A stretch of 5,690 bases of DNA from an uncultured Oscillibacter sp. (GCA_900551885.1 URXS01000123.1:1-5690), one strand, 5' to 3'; shown: positions 1 through 5,456, counted from the stretch's first letter. The notes: a model not told the origin generated them from the sequence alone. Translations and numbers: made by a program.

Positions 1-777
1 TATCTGACGGTCCACGGCCGCAAGGACCAGCCGGGCTGGGAGAAATTCGCGCATGTCCGCTTTGCCCACCGGGGGCTCCACGGCCCCGGCGCGCCGGAGA
101 ACTCCCTGGAGGCTTTCCGCCGGGCGGCGGAGGCCGGCTACGGCGCGGAGCTGGACGTCCACCTGACGGCGGACGGCTATCTGGCAGTCATTCACGACAG
201 CGACCTTGCCCGCATGTGCGGCGTGGAGGGCCGGGTGGAGGACCTGACGGCGCTGGAGCTGGGAAAGCTGCGGCTGGGCGGTGAACCCATCCCCTTTCTG
301 GAGCAGGTGCTGCCGCTGTTTGAGGGCCGGGGGCCTCTGGTGGTGGAGCTGAAGACCGCCGGCGGCAACCACGCTGCCCTCTGCGCCAGGACGCTGGAAT
401 GTCTGGACCGGTTTCGCGCAGACTACTGTATTGAGAGCTTTGACCCCCGGTGTCTGCTGTGGCTGCGGCAGAACCGCCCGGAGGCCCTGCGGGGCCAACT
501 GACCCAGGATTTCCTGCTGCACGGGGACGCCCAGCCCCTCCGCAACCGGCTGACGCTGACGGCCATGCTGTGCAACGGCCTGACCCGGCCGGACTTTGTG
601 GCCTGCCGGTATCAGGACCGGGGGATGCTGCCCCTGCGACTGTGGCGGCTGTGGGGCGGACGGACCGCCCTGTGGACCATCCATACGCCCGGCGAACTGA
701 AAGAGACGGAGCGACTGGGGGCGCTGCCGATTTTTGAGAACTTTGACCCGAAGGAGGTCCGGCATGACGAAGAATGA
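1..777 (+). CDS. Glycerophosphodiester phosphodiesterase family protein (5' end missing)
   Basis: Predicted metal-dependent phosphodiesterase that hydrolyses glycerophosphodiesters to an alcohol and glycerol-3-phosphate. The frame is open from the first base, so the start lies upstream; 258 residues are visible. GDPD hallmarks appear in order (window residue numbers): HRG at 23-25 and PENS at 32-35; metal ligands E50 and D52 in the AELDVHL segment; the second catalytic histidine in HD at 65-66; VELK at 115-118; ESFDP at 145-149; and WTIHTP at 225-230 near the end of the barrel. Together these cover nearly the whole catalytic TIM barrel. Clostridial relatives usually carry one short N-terminal membrane helix before the GWEK-like segment seen here at residues 12-15. 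If so, about 15-25 residues are missing and the enzyme is membrane-anchored; this is inference. The stop codon overlaps the next gene by 14 bases, indicating co-transcription. The substrate (phospholipid-derived or teichoic-acid-type) cannot be told from sequence. Confidence 0.93.
   Translation, partial: YLTVHGRKDQPGWEKFAHVRFAHRGLHGPGAPENSLEAFRRAAEAGYGAELDVHLTADGYLAVIHDSDLARMCGVEGRVEDLTALELGKLRLGGEPIPFLEQVLPLFEGRGPLVVELKTAGGNHAALCARTLECLDRFRADYCIESFDPRCLLWLRQNRPEALRGQLTQDFLLHGDAQPLRNRLTLTAMLCNGLTRPDFVACRYQDRGMLPLRLWRLWGGRTALWTIHTPGELKETERLGALPIFENFDPKEVRHDEE
751..757 (+). promoter_or_regulatory. Ribosome binding site deciding the start of the membrane-protein gene
   Basis: AAGGAGG lies inside the end of the GDPD gene, 6 bases before ATG 764. 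It supports that ATG rather than the in-frame upstream start at 734, which has no such site. Confidence 0.85.
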
Positions 778-1750
778 GCGAGAACAAAAAAAGCGGCTGA
801 AAAAGCGGGAAAAACGCAGTTTCCGCCAGGCCATGGCCATGGAGCTGCGGGAGCACCGGAGTTCCTTCATCGTCTTTACGGTGCTGCGGGCGCTGGTGAT
901 CGTGACGCTGGTGCGTCAGATCATGCTGGCCAGCTATGAGAGCGCCTTCTTCTGCGGCCTGGCACTGCTGCTGCTGTATGTGCCCAGTTGGATCCAGGTG
1001 AAGCTGCGGATCGAGCTGCCCCCGGCACTGGAGATCACGATCCTCTGCTTCATCTTCGCCGCGGAGATCCTGGGAGAGGTCAACGCCTTTTATGTGGTGG
1101 TGCCAAACTGGGACACCATGCTCCACACCATCAACGGTTTCCTGGCGGCGGCGGTGGGCTTCTCCATGGTCATGCTGCTCAACGACGACGAGCGGCTCAC
1201 CTTCAACCTCTCGCCGCTGTTTCTGGCGCTGGTGGCCTTCTGCTTCTCCATGACCATCGGCGTGCTGTGGGAGTTTTTTGAGTTTTCCATGGACTATTTT
1301 TTCGGCACCGACATGCAGAAGGACACCGTCGTCCACGCCATCCACACCGTGGCCCTGGACGCCACCCGGTCCAACAAGGTGGTCACCATTCCCAATATCC
1401 AGGAGGTCGTCATCAACGGCGAGCCCCTGGGGCTGGGCGGCTATCTGGACATCGGCATCATCGACACCATGAAGGACCTGTTCGTGAACTTCATCGGAGC
1501 GGTGGTGTTCTCTGTCACCGGCTTCTTCTACGCCAAGAGCAAGGGCAAAAAGCGCACCCCGGCCCAGAACTTTGTCCCCAGCCGCAAGACGGCGGACCGC
1601 GACTATCTGCGCCAGGCCCTGGAGGAGGCCCGGGCGGAGGAGGATGCCTCGCCGGAGACGGAGAAGTCCGGCGGCACGCCGGAGGAGCCCGGTTCCACCC
1701 TGCCGGGAAAAACGTTTTCACCCGAACCGCCGCCCCAGCCGGAGAGCTGA
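764..1750 (+). CDS. Multi-pass membrane protein, DUF2238/YjdF-like, unknown function
   Basis: Encodes 328 residues. The ATG at 764 is chosen over the in-frame start at 734 because AAGGAGG at 751-757 sits 6 bases before it. The first 30 residues are very basic (KKRLKKREKR), consistent with a cytosolic N-terminus. Probable membrane helices lie near residues 34-52, 59-77, 88-105, 121-139, 150-170 and 236-257. Conserved-looking features are WDTMLHTINGF (116-126), GVLWEFFEFSMD (166-177), and a late DIGIIDTMKDLFVNFIGA segment (229-246). The order of a D...H helix, a WEFxEF helix and a DTxxDLxxNxxGA helix resembles DUF2238/YjdF membrane proteins, though the match is distant. The last 60 or so residues are charged and proline-rich (SPEPPPQPES end) and probably disordered. 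It overlaps the GDPD gene by 14 bases, so the two are likely coupled in translation and may act together at the membrane. No enzyme function can be assigned. Confidence 0.9.
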   Translation: MTKNEREQKKRLKKREKRSFRQAMAMELREHRSSFIVFTVLRALVIVTLVRQIMLASYESAFFCGLALLLLYVPSWIQVKLRIELPPALEITILCFIFAAEILGEVNAFYVVVPNWDTMLHTINGFLAAAVGFSMVMLLNDDERLTFNLSPLFLALVAFCFSMTIGVLWEFFEFSMDYFFGTDMQKDTVVHAIHTVALDATRSNKVVTIPNIQEVVINGEPLGLGGYLDIGIIDTMKDLFVNFIGAVVFSVTGFFYAKSKGKKRTPAQNFVPSRKTADRDYLRQALEEARAEEDASPETEKSGGTPEEPGSTLPGKTFSPEPPPQPES

Positions 1751-1771
1751 CCGCAGGTCCCAAACACACAA

Positions 1772-1810
1772 AAAGCGCCCCGTCCCACCTGGGACGGGGC
1801 GCTTCAGCCT
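1772..1810. repeat. Hairpin repeat unit, copy 1 (bidirectional terminator-like)
   Basis: A 14-bp perfect stem (1773-1786 with 1791-1804) closes an ACCT loop. The unit matches 1962-2000 at 38 of 39 positions (difference at 1805 versus 1995). Read on the minus strand the stem is followed by TTTTT, so it could stop transcripts arriving from the anti-sigma operon. On the plus strand the tail is only TTC, so termination of the upstream operon here would be weak. It begins 21 bases after the stop of the membrane-protein gene. Confidence 0.85.
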
Positions 1811-1843
1811 GCCGAATATTTTTCGGCAGGCTGAAGCAGTTTT
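1801..1843 (+). terminator. Probable intrinsic terminator of the GDPD/membrane-protein operon
   Basis: A perfect 16-bp stem (1801-1816 with 1822-1837) around a TATTT loop is followed by AG and then TTTT (1840-1843). Its left arm shares four bases (1801-1804) with the right arm of the hairpin before it, so the two cannot both form in full. This is the best plus-strand terminator candidate after the stop at 1750. Confidence 0.7.
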
Positions 1844-1868
1844 CAGAACGTTGGAACGTTCTGAAAAC
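1839..1868. repeat. Near-perfect 30-base palindrome
   Basis: Arms of 14 bases (1839-1852 and 1855-1868) are exact reverse complements separated by GG. No T-run follows on either strand, so it is not an obvious terminator on its own. It could be an extruded stem in the convergent intergenic region, an additional 3' end structure, or a protein binding site. Confidence 0.7.
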
Positions 1869-1905
1869 GATGGATTAAAATGGCGCAGGACACCCTTCCT
1901 GGGTT

Positions 1906-1939
1906 TCCCGCGCACACGCTTCCTTCCCATCGCGCGGGA
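1906..1939. repeat. Short inverted repeat in the convergent intergenic region
   Basis: TCCCGCGC at 1906-1913 is the exact reverse complement of GCGCGGGA at 1932-1939, with 18 bases between. No T-run follows. I see no supported gene in the surrounding stretch 1869-1961. Confidence 0.4.
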
Positions 1940-1961
1940 TTTCCGGCTTGCTGAAGACCTC

Positions 1962-2000
1962 AAAGCGCCCCGTCCCACCTGGGACGGGGCGCTTTAGCCT
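1962..2000. repeat. Hairpin repeat unit, copy 2 (likely end of the anti-sigma operon)
   Basis: A 15-bp perfect stem (1962-1976 with 1981-1995) closes an ACCT loop, identical to copy 1 except at one flanking base. It lies 46 bases beyond the stop of the anti-sigma gene and is the first strong hairpin met by that minus-strand transcript. The minus-strand tail is only TTT, so full termination may need the T-rich copy 1 further on. Confidence 0.8.
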
Positions 2001-2045
2001 TTGTCACGTTTGTTTGATACTTCCTGCCGTCAGGAAAGTGGACCG

Positions 2046-3776
2046 TTAGTCATCCCAATCCTGCTCCGCTTTCAGCACGGCGCCGGTTGTGGCGTCGATC
2101 TCGTACTCGTACTCCATGCCGCCGGATTTGAATTCCACCTCATAGAGGGTGACCCCGTCGTCCCGGTCCAGCTCGCACTTGAATTCGTAGACGTTGGAGG
2201 CGTTGACTCCGGCGTGGGCCAGGGCTGCCGACTTGGCGGCCTCGGCACTGATGAGGGAGGAGCTGCCGGAAGTGGTTCCGGAGGTGCTGCCGGTCGTGGT
2301 GCCGGAAGTCCCGGTTGTGGTGCCGGAGGCGGGCACAGCGGCCCGGGTCTCCCGCTCCGCCTTCCAGACGGCCCCGTCATAGGGGCCGATCTCATATTCG
2401 TACTGGGTGCTGCCAGCCTGGAATTCCACCTCGTAGCACTCCACCCGGCCATCGTCGTATTCCAGATGGCAGGACAGGTAGGAGGTGTCGCTCTCCTTGA
2501 CGCCGGCGTGGGTCAGGGCGGCGGACTGGGCTGCGGCCTCGCCCACCAGGGAGCCAGAGGCGGAGGGAGCGGTGGTGTAATAGTAATCGTTGTCGTCATC
2601 CCGCTCGGACTTGAGGATGGCACCATCGGCGGAGCGAATGTCGTATTCGTACTCCGCGCCGTTGCAGCGGAATTCCACCTCATAGATCGCCATGCCGTCG
2701 TCCCAGTCCTGCTTGACCCGCAGACCCAGGGCGCTGCTCTCACTGACACCGGCGTCGGCCAGGGCGATGGACTTGGCCTTGTCGGCGCTGATGCCGCCGG
2801 AGGTGCCGGAGGGCGTGGTGGTTCCGGTGATGCTGGACACATTGGCAGGGCCCTTGAGGACCTGGCCGGTCCAGGCATCCACATTGTAGTCAAACTCGCC
2901 GGAGGCAGTGTACAGCTCCACCTCATAGTAGGCGGGGTACTCATCCAGCTCCGGGTCCACATCGTAGGTGACGGCGGAGGAGGACACACCGGCGTATTGC
3001 ATGGCGGCAGCCGCAGCGGCGGCCGTGCCGATGGGCATATCCGGGGCACCGGTCTCCCGGAGCTGCTTCAGCTCCTCCACCGACAGGGCGGACAGGGCGT
3101 CGAAGTCCAACTGGCTGTTGAGGGCCTGGATATCCCGAATCATGGCGGCCTTGCCCACGGAGATGCTGCTGCTCTGGGCCTGGGCCTGCAGCCCGGTGTC
3201 CATACTGAGGATCTGACTGAGGATGGCGGCCCCGGCAGAGGCATTTTCCAAGGCAGTGCCCACCTCGGCGGTCAGGTCGCTCTCCAGGCGGGCGGCCCGC
3301 TGGGCGTCATCGTCCTCCACGGAGATCAAAATGGCGGAGGACAGCCGGTCCAGATAGCCGTTTTGCAGCAGGGAGCCCACAATGGCGTTGACCGCCACCT
3401 TCAGTTGGGTGCCCTTCAGGTCCATGCCGTCCAGGATTACCCGGGCGTCCTCATTTAGGGCCTCGGCGGAGAGGACATTTTCATTTTTGCTGACCTGTAA
3501 CTGAATGCTGGGGTTCACGTCCAGGGAGACCACGGAGGCCACGGCGTTGGCGCCGTGCCAACTGGTCAGGCCAAAGACACAGCACACCACCGCCAGGGCG
3601 GCGGCCACGGCCAGGGAAGCCCAGCGCCTGCGGCGGGGTTTTCTTGCTTGTTCCATGGGGATCACGATTCCTTTCTGCGCCTCGCACGAGGCCAGAATGC
3701 GATCCAGGGCGTCCGGCGCGGCGTGGTCCATGGCGGTGCGCAGCCGCTGTTCCAGTTCCTGCTCCCGTATATCCAT
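2046..3776 (-). CDS. RsgI-like membrane anti-sigma factor with four PepSY repeats
   Basis: Encodes 576 residues. It probably binds and silences the ECF sigma factor encoded just upstream and releases it on an outside signal. Residues 1-50 form a short cytosolic head ending in a basic KPRRRRW stop-transfer edge; no HxxxCxxC zinc anti-sigma motif is present. One membrane helix spans about 52-70. Residues 79-155 match the RsgI-like middle domain, with SLDVNPS at 84-90, an ALNED segment, and GYLDR at 140-144. In studied RsgI proteins the bond in the N-P pair is the self-cleavage site, here N88-P89. Residues 160-245 are probably helical. Four PepSY-type repeats follow (about 248-309, 327-393, 406-475, 508-575), each with an AGV helix, a YEVE strand, an EYEYEI-like strand and a TGAVLKA-like end; the first is the most divergent. 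Gly/Thr/Ser linkers lie at 316-328 and 484-507. The start has AAGGAGG 9 bases upstream and follows the sigma stop by one base. The sensed ligand is unknown. Confidence 0.93.
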   Translation of the reverse strand: MDIREQELEQRLRTAMDHAAPDALDRILASCEAQKGIVIPMEQARKPRRRRWASLAVAAALAVVCCVFGLTSWHGANAVASVVSLDVNPSIQLQVSKNENVLSAEALNEDARVILDGMDLKGTQLKVAVNAIVGSLLQNGYLDRLSSAILISVEDDDAQRAARLESDLTAEVGTALENASAGAAILSQILSMDTGLQAQAQSSSISVGKAAMIRDIQALNSQLDFDALSALSVEELKQLRETGAPDMPIGTAAAAAAAMQYAGVSSSAVTYDVDPELDEYPAYYEVELYTASGEFDYNVDAWTGQVLKGPANVSSITGTTTPSGTSGGISADKAKSIALADAGVSESSALGLRVKQDWDDGMAIYEVEFRCNGAEYEYDIRSADGAILKSERDDDNDYYYTTAPSASGSLVGEAAAQSAALTHAGVKESDTSYLSCHLEYDDGRVECYEVEFQAGSTQYEYEIGPYDGAVWKAERETRAAVPASGTTTGTSGTTTGSTSGTTSGSSSLISAEAAKSAALAHAGVNASNVYEFKCELDRDDGVTLYEVEFKSGGMEYEYEIDATTGAVLKAEQDWDD

Positions 3777-3777
3777 A

Positions 3778-4341
3778 TCAATCGGCCTCCTTCCATGCGA
3801 GCTGGAGCTTTTTCAAAGCCCGGCTGTATTTGGAGAGAACAGTGGGAAGCGGAAGGGCCAGCATGGCTGCGATCTCCCGGTGCTTCAGCCCGCCCAGGGC
3901 GTGTAAAGTGACGATCTGCCGCTCCTGGTCCCCCAGGGCCGCCAGCAGCGCCCCCAGGGTCAGGCGGTCCTCCTGGGAGACGGCGGGGTTATCGGCAAAG
4001 CGGTCCTGCCAGTCCTCCTGGGTCAACGGCTCGGTCCGGCTCTGCTGGCGCAGGTGACTCAGGGCCAGATTGCGGACAATGGTCATCAGCCAGGCCCGGG
4101 GCTTGCCCTGGGAGCGGTACTGGCCGGCGGCCTGCCACACCTGGAGATAGGCGTCGTGGAGCACGTCCTCGGCGTCGTGAATGTTTTTCAGAATGGACAA
4201 CGCAAAGCCGTACACGGCGGGGCGGGTGCGGTTGTACAGGTCCGCCAGTGCCTCCTGGTCTCCACCGGCAATCCGGGCGATGCACTGGTCCAAAACGGCG
4301 TCGTCTTCCGGGGACGGCGTCGCCACGGTCATGCAGAACAT
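3778..4341 (-). CDS. ECF-type RNA polymerase sigma factor
   Basis: Encodes 187 residues, the usual size of an ECF (group 4) sigma factor. Region 2 covers about 33-99, including the core-binding DAEDVLHDAYLQVW segment (56-69) and the promoter-melting PRAWLMTIVRNLALSHLR stretch (81-98). A linker at about 100-125 leads to region 4 (about 127-180), whose helix-turn-helix GLKHREIAAMLALPLPTVLS should read the -35 element. The ATG at 4341 is chosen because AGGAGG lies 8 bases upstream; the ATG three codons later has poorer spacing. The stop is followed by one base and then the start of the RsgI-like gene, whose ribosome site lies within the end of this gene, so the pair is tightly coupled. This fits a sigma factor held by its co-encoded membrane anti-sigma partner. 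Targets cannot be identified here, and no clear ECF-type promoter is seen upstream. Confidence 0.95.
   Translation of the reverse strand: MFCMTVATPSPEDDAVLDQCIARIAGGDQEALADLYNRTRPAVYGFALSILKNIHDAEDVLHDAYLQVWQAAGQYRSQGKPRAWLMTIVRNLALSHLRQQSRTEPLTQEDWQDRFADNPAVSQEDRLTLGALLAALGDQERQIVTLHALGGLKHREIAAMLALPLPTVLSKYSRALKKLQLAWKEAD
3785..3793 (-). promoter_or_regulatory. Ribosome binding site of the anti-sigma gene inside the sigma gene
   Basis: On the minus strand GAAGGAGG ends 9 bases before the ATG at 3776, within the last codons of the sigma gene. With the TGA-T-ATG junction it implies coupled translation of the sigma and anti-sigma proteins. Confidence 0.8.
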
Positions 4342-4360
4342 GGTGGCTTCCTCCTGTTCA

Positions 4361-4402
4361 CTCTATCAACGGGCGGAAAGGGCCCTTTATTGCACGATAG
4401 AG
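4361..4402 (-). promoter_or_regulatory. Leader hairpin upstream of the sigma operon
   Basis: CTCTATC at 4361-4367 and GATAGAG at 4396-4402 are exact inverted repeats. They enclose a perfect 12-base palindrome, AAAGGGCCCTTT, at 4377-4388. The structure lies between the proposed -10 element and the ribosome site, so it would form in the 5' leader of the mRNA just before AGGAGG. It could affect mRNA stability or initiation, or the palindrome could be a protein site; neither is shown. Confidence 0.5.
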
Positions 4403-4415
4403 GAAATTTTTTTCC

Positions 4416-4424
4416 AGTATAACA
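4416..4424 (-). promoter_or_regulatory. Extended -10 promoter candidate for the sigma/anti-sigma operon
   Basis: The minus strand reads TGTTATACT, an extended -10 element (TGn plus TATACT), about 75 bases before the sigma start. No good -35 lies 17-18 bases upstream, which fits an extended -10 promoter used by the housekeeping sigma factor. Transcription would start near 4409. Confidence 0.5.
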
Positions 4425-4458
4425 CCGGCGCACGGGAGAGGGAAGTGGGGAAAGCGAC

Positions 4459-4500
4459 AAAAAAACGGCGGCCTCCGTAAAGAGACCGCTGCCGGAGCCG
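4459..4500 (-). terminator. Intrinsic terminator of the methyltransferase gene
   Basis: Directly after the methyltransferase stop the minus strand carries a GC-rich imperfect hairpin (CGGCTCCG pairing with CGGAGGCCG, one bulge). After a further CCG comes a run of seven T (4459-4465). It separates this unit from the sigma operon promoter. Confidence 0.8.
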
Positions 4501-4501
4501 A

Positions 4502-5155
4502 TCAGCTCTTGACGCCCCAGGCGCAAAGGCCCAGGTAGGTCCGGCGCACCTGGGCGTCCGCCAGGTGCGTCTGCCGCAGAATGGCCGCCACCTCCGGCAC
4601 CGTGTAGGCCGCTGCCAGGGAGGCCCGCAGTCCTGCCCGCAGGGGCCTGGACCGGACAAACAGGCACATGAGCCACTGTTTCCACACGGCGGTGTCCCGC
4701 CGCAGGTCCGTGATGCAGAACCGTCCGCCGGGCCGCAGTACCCGCCAGATCTCGTCAAAGACCAGCCGGGGGGTCTCCCACTCGTGGAGGGAGCCGTTGG
4801 ACACCACACAGTCAAAGCTGCCGTCGGGAAAGGGCAGGTCCATGGTGCTGCCCAGCACGTAATTGGCCGGCAGTCCGTACTCCGTTGCGTTTTTCTGTGC
4901 GATATGCAGCATGGTGGGGTTCACCACGCAGCCGGTCAGGCTCCGGGAGCCCAACTGCCGGGCCAGCTCCAGCCCCAGGTAACCGGGGCCCGGGTCCAGC
5001 TCCAGCAGCGCACCGGGCCCCAGCCCGGCGGAGAGCATCTCCCGCACGCCATTCCAGCCCAGATCCCGCAACTGCCGGGCCAGGCGGTCGTACAGTTTGG
5101 CAGCGGCCGGGTCCTGAATGCCGGCGGCGGTCTCTGAAATTCTCGGCTTTTTCAA
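4502..5155 (-). CDS. Class I SAM-dependent methyltransferase
   Basis: Probably 217 residues from a TTG start at 5155, chosen because AGGAGG (5165-5170) lies 9 bases upstream; the TTG at 5161 is only 3 bases away. The frame stays open to 5290, but that stretch holds the leader terminator and has no ribosome site. The fold is that of a methyltransferase-11 type enzyme: the SAM-binding loop at 51-58, a DLPFPDGSFDCVVSNGSLHEW segment at 106-126 split around strand 4, and the EIWRVLRPGGRF segment at 135-146. The SAM loop reads ELDPGPG (52-58), where most relatives have glycine at the third position; aspartate there is unusual but may still bind SAM. The C-terminal third (about 155-217) should form the substrate cap and gives no substrate clue. 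It has its own promoter and terminator. Small-molecule, lipid or quinone methylation are all possible. Confidence 0.9.
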   Translation of the reverse strand: MKKPRISETAAGIQDPAAAKLYDRLARQLRDLGWNGVREMLSAGLGPGALLELDPGPGYLGLELARQLGSRSLTGCVVNPTMLHIAQKNATEYGLPANYVLGSTMDLPFPDGSFDCVVSNGSLHEWETPRLVFDEIWRVLRPGGRFCITDLRRDTAVWKQWLMCLFVRSRPLRAGLRASLAAAYTVPEVAAILRQTHLADAQVRRTYLGLCAWGVKS

Positions 5156-5164
5156 AGGCAATGG

Positions 5165-5170
5165 CCTCCT
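5165..5170 (-). promoter_or_regulatory. Ribosome binding site favouring the TTG start of the methyltransferase
   Basis: AGGAGG on the minus strand is 9 bases before TTG 5155 and 3 bases before TTG 5161. The first spacing is normal, so translation most likely starts at 5155. Confidence 0.7.
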
Positions 5171-5229
5171 TCCTGCCGGTGGGGCGGATTTGTCCGGACC
5201 GGCCTTGTAGTCTAGTGTGCTCAGGATGC

Positions 5230-5255
5230 AAAAAATCAACGCCGTTTCCGGCGTT
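5230..5255 (-). terminator. Leader terminator/attenuator upstream of the methyltransferase
   Basis: On the minus strand AACGCCG (5255-5249), a GAAA tetraloop, and CGGCGTT (5244-5238) form a 7-bp hairpin. It is followed by GA and then TTTTTT (5235-5230). It lies about 60 bases after the predicted transcription start and about 75 bases before the TTG start, within the same transcript. It could end a short RNA or act as a conditional attenuator. Upstream CGCCG (5277-5273) could compete for the 3' arm. Confidence 0.65.
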
Positions 5256-5323
5256 TTTGAAAATTCGTCGGGCGGCGAAGCAGAGAACAATGTGTTTCCA
5301 CAAAATCACGGGTACTTTGTATA

Positions 5324-5353
5324 ATTATAGTTAGGATTTGATAACTCTGTCAA
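5324..5353 (-). promoter_or_regulatory. Strong housekeeping-type promoter for the methyltransferase transcript
   Basis: The minus strand reads TTGACA (5353-5348), an 18-base spacer, then TATAAT (5329-5324), matching both consensus hexamers exactly. Transcription should start near 5317, giving a leader of about 160 bases before the TTG start at 5155. Confidence 0.85.
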
Positions 5354-5372
5354 GTCCCACCTTGAAAACAGG

Positions 5373-5401
5373 CCGGGACGGCCCGTACAGGACCGTCCCG
5401 G
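5373..5401. terminator. Hairpin between the ATPase gene and the methyltransferase promoter
   Basis: A 9-bp stem (5373-5381 with 5393-5401) surrounds an 11-base loop. Read on the minus strand it is followed by CCTGTTTT, a weak U-tract. It may be a second, back-up terminator for the ATPase transcript, just before the -35 of the methyltransferase promoter. Confidence 0.5.
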
Positions 5402-5404
5402 TGG

Positions 5405-5443
5405 AAGAAAAAGAACGGCGGAAAACGTGCCGCGGGGCCGTTC
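5405..5443 (-). terminator. Intrinsic terminator of the P-type ATPase gene
   Basis: Minus-strand GAACGGC (5443-5437) pairs with GCCGTTC (5419-5413), followed at once by TTTTTCTT (5412-5405). It lies 35 bases after the ATPase stop. The loop contains a further GCGG/CCGC pairing option. Confidence 0.7.
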
Positions 5444-5456
5444 CAAGAGTTGGAAC
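5440..5456. repeat. Small palindrome overlapping the ATPase terminator
   Basis: GTTCCAA (5440-5446) and TTGGAAC (5450-5456) are exact inverted repeats around GAG. The hairpin shares 5440-5443 with the terminator stem, so the two structures exclude each other. No T-run follows it. Confidence 0.5.

Noticed and set aside
734..763. Ten-residue N-terminal extension of the membrane protein
   Set aside because: No ribosome site precedes 734, while AAGGAGG is correctly placed for the ATG at 764.
188..1345. 385-codon open frame on the minus strand across the GDPD and membrane-protein genes
   Set aside because: It crosses two well-supported plus-strand genes and its translation is low-complexity His/Gln/Pro-rich, typical of a shadow frame.
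1772..2000. CRISPR array
   Set aside because: There are only two repeat copies, each a self-complementary terminator-like hairpin, with a 151-base gap and no spacer pattern.
1771..2000. Insertion of a MITE bounded by the repeated hairpin
   Set aside because: The two units are in direct, not inverted, orientation (same ACCT loop), and no target-site duplication is seen; a duplication or dispersed hairpin family fits better.
2001..3458. 485-codon open frame on the plus strand opposite the anti-sigma gene
   Set aside because: It is a glycine-rich shadow of the GC-biased minus-strand gene, with no ribosome site and no recognisable domain; the minus strand gives clear RsgI and PepSY motifs.
4351..4360. 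TGAAC as an ECF-type -35 element before the sigma gene
   Set aside because: It directly abuts the AGGAGG ribosome site about 15 bases from the start codon, leaving no room for a -10 and a leader.
5156..5290. 45-residue N-terminal extension of the methyltransferase
   Set aside because: It would be translated through the leader terminator hairpin, starts with an unsupported TTG, and lacks methyltransferase-like sequence; a good ribosome site serves TTG 5155.
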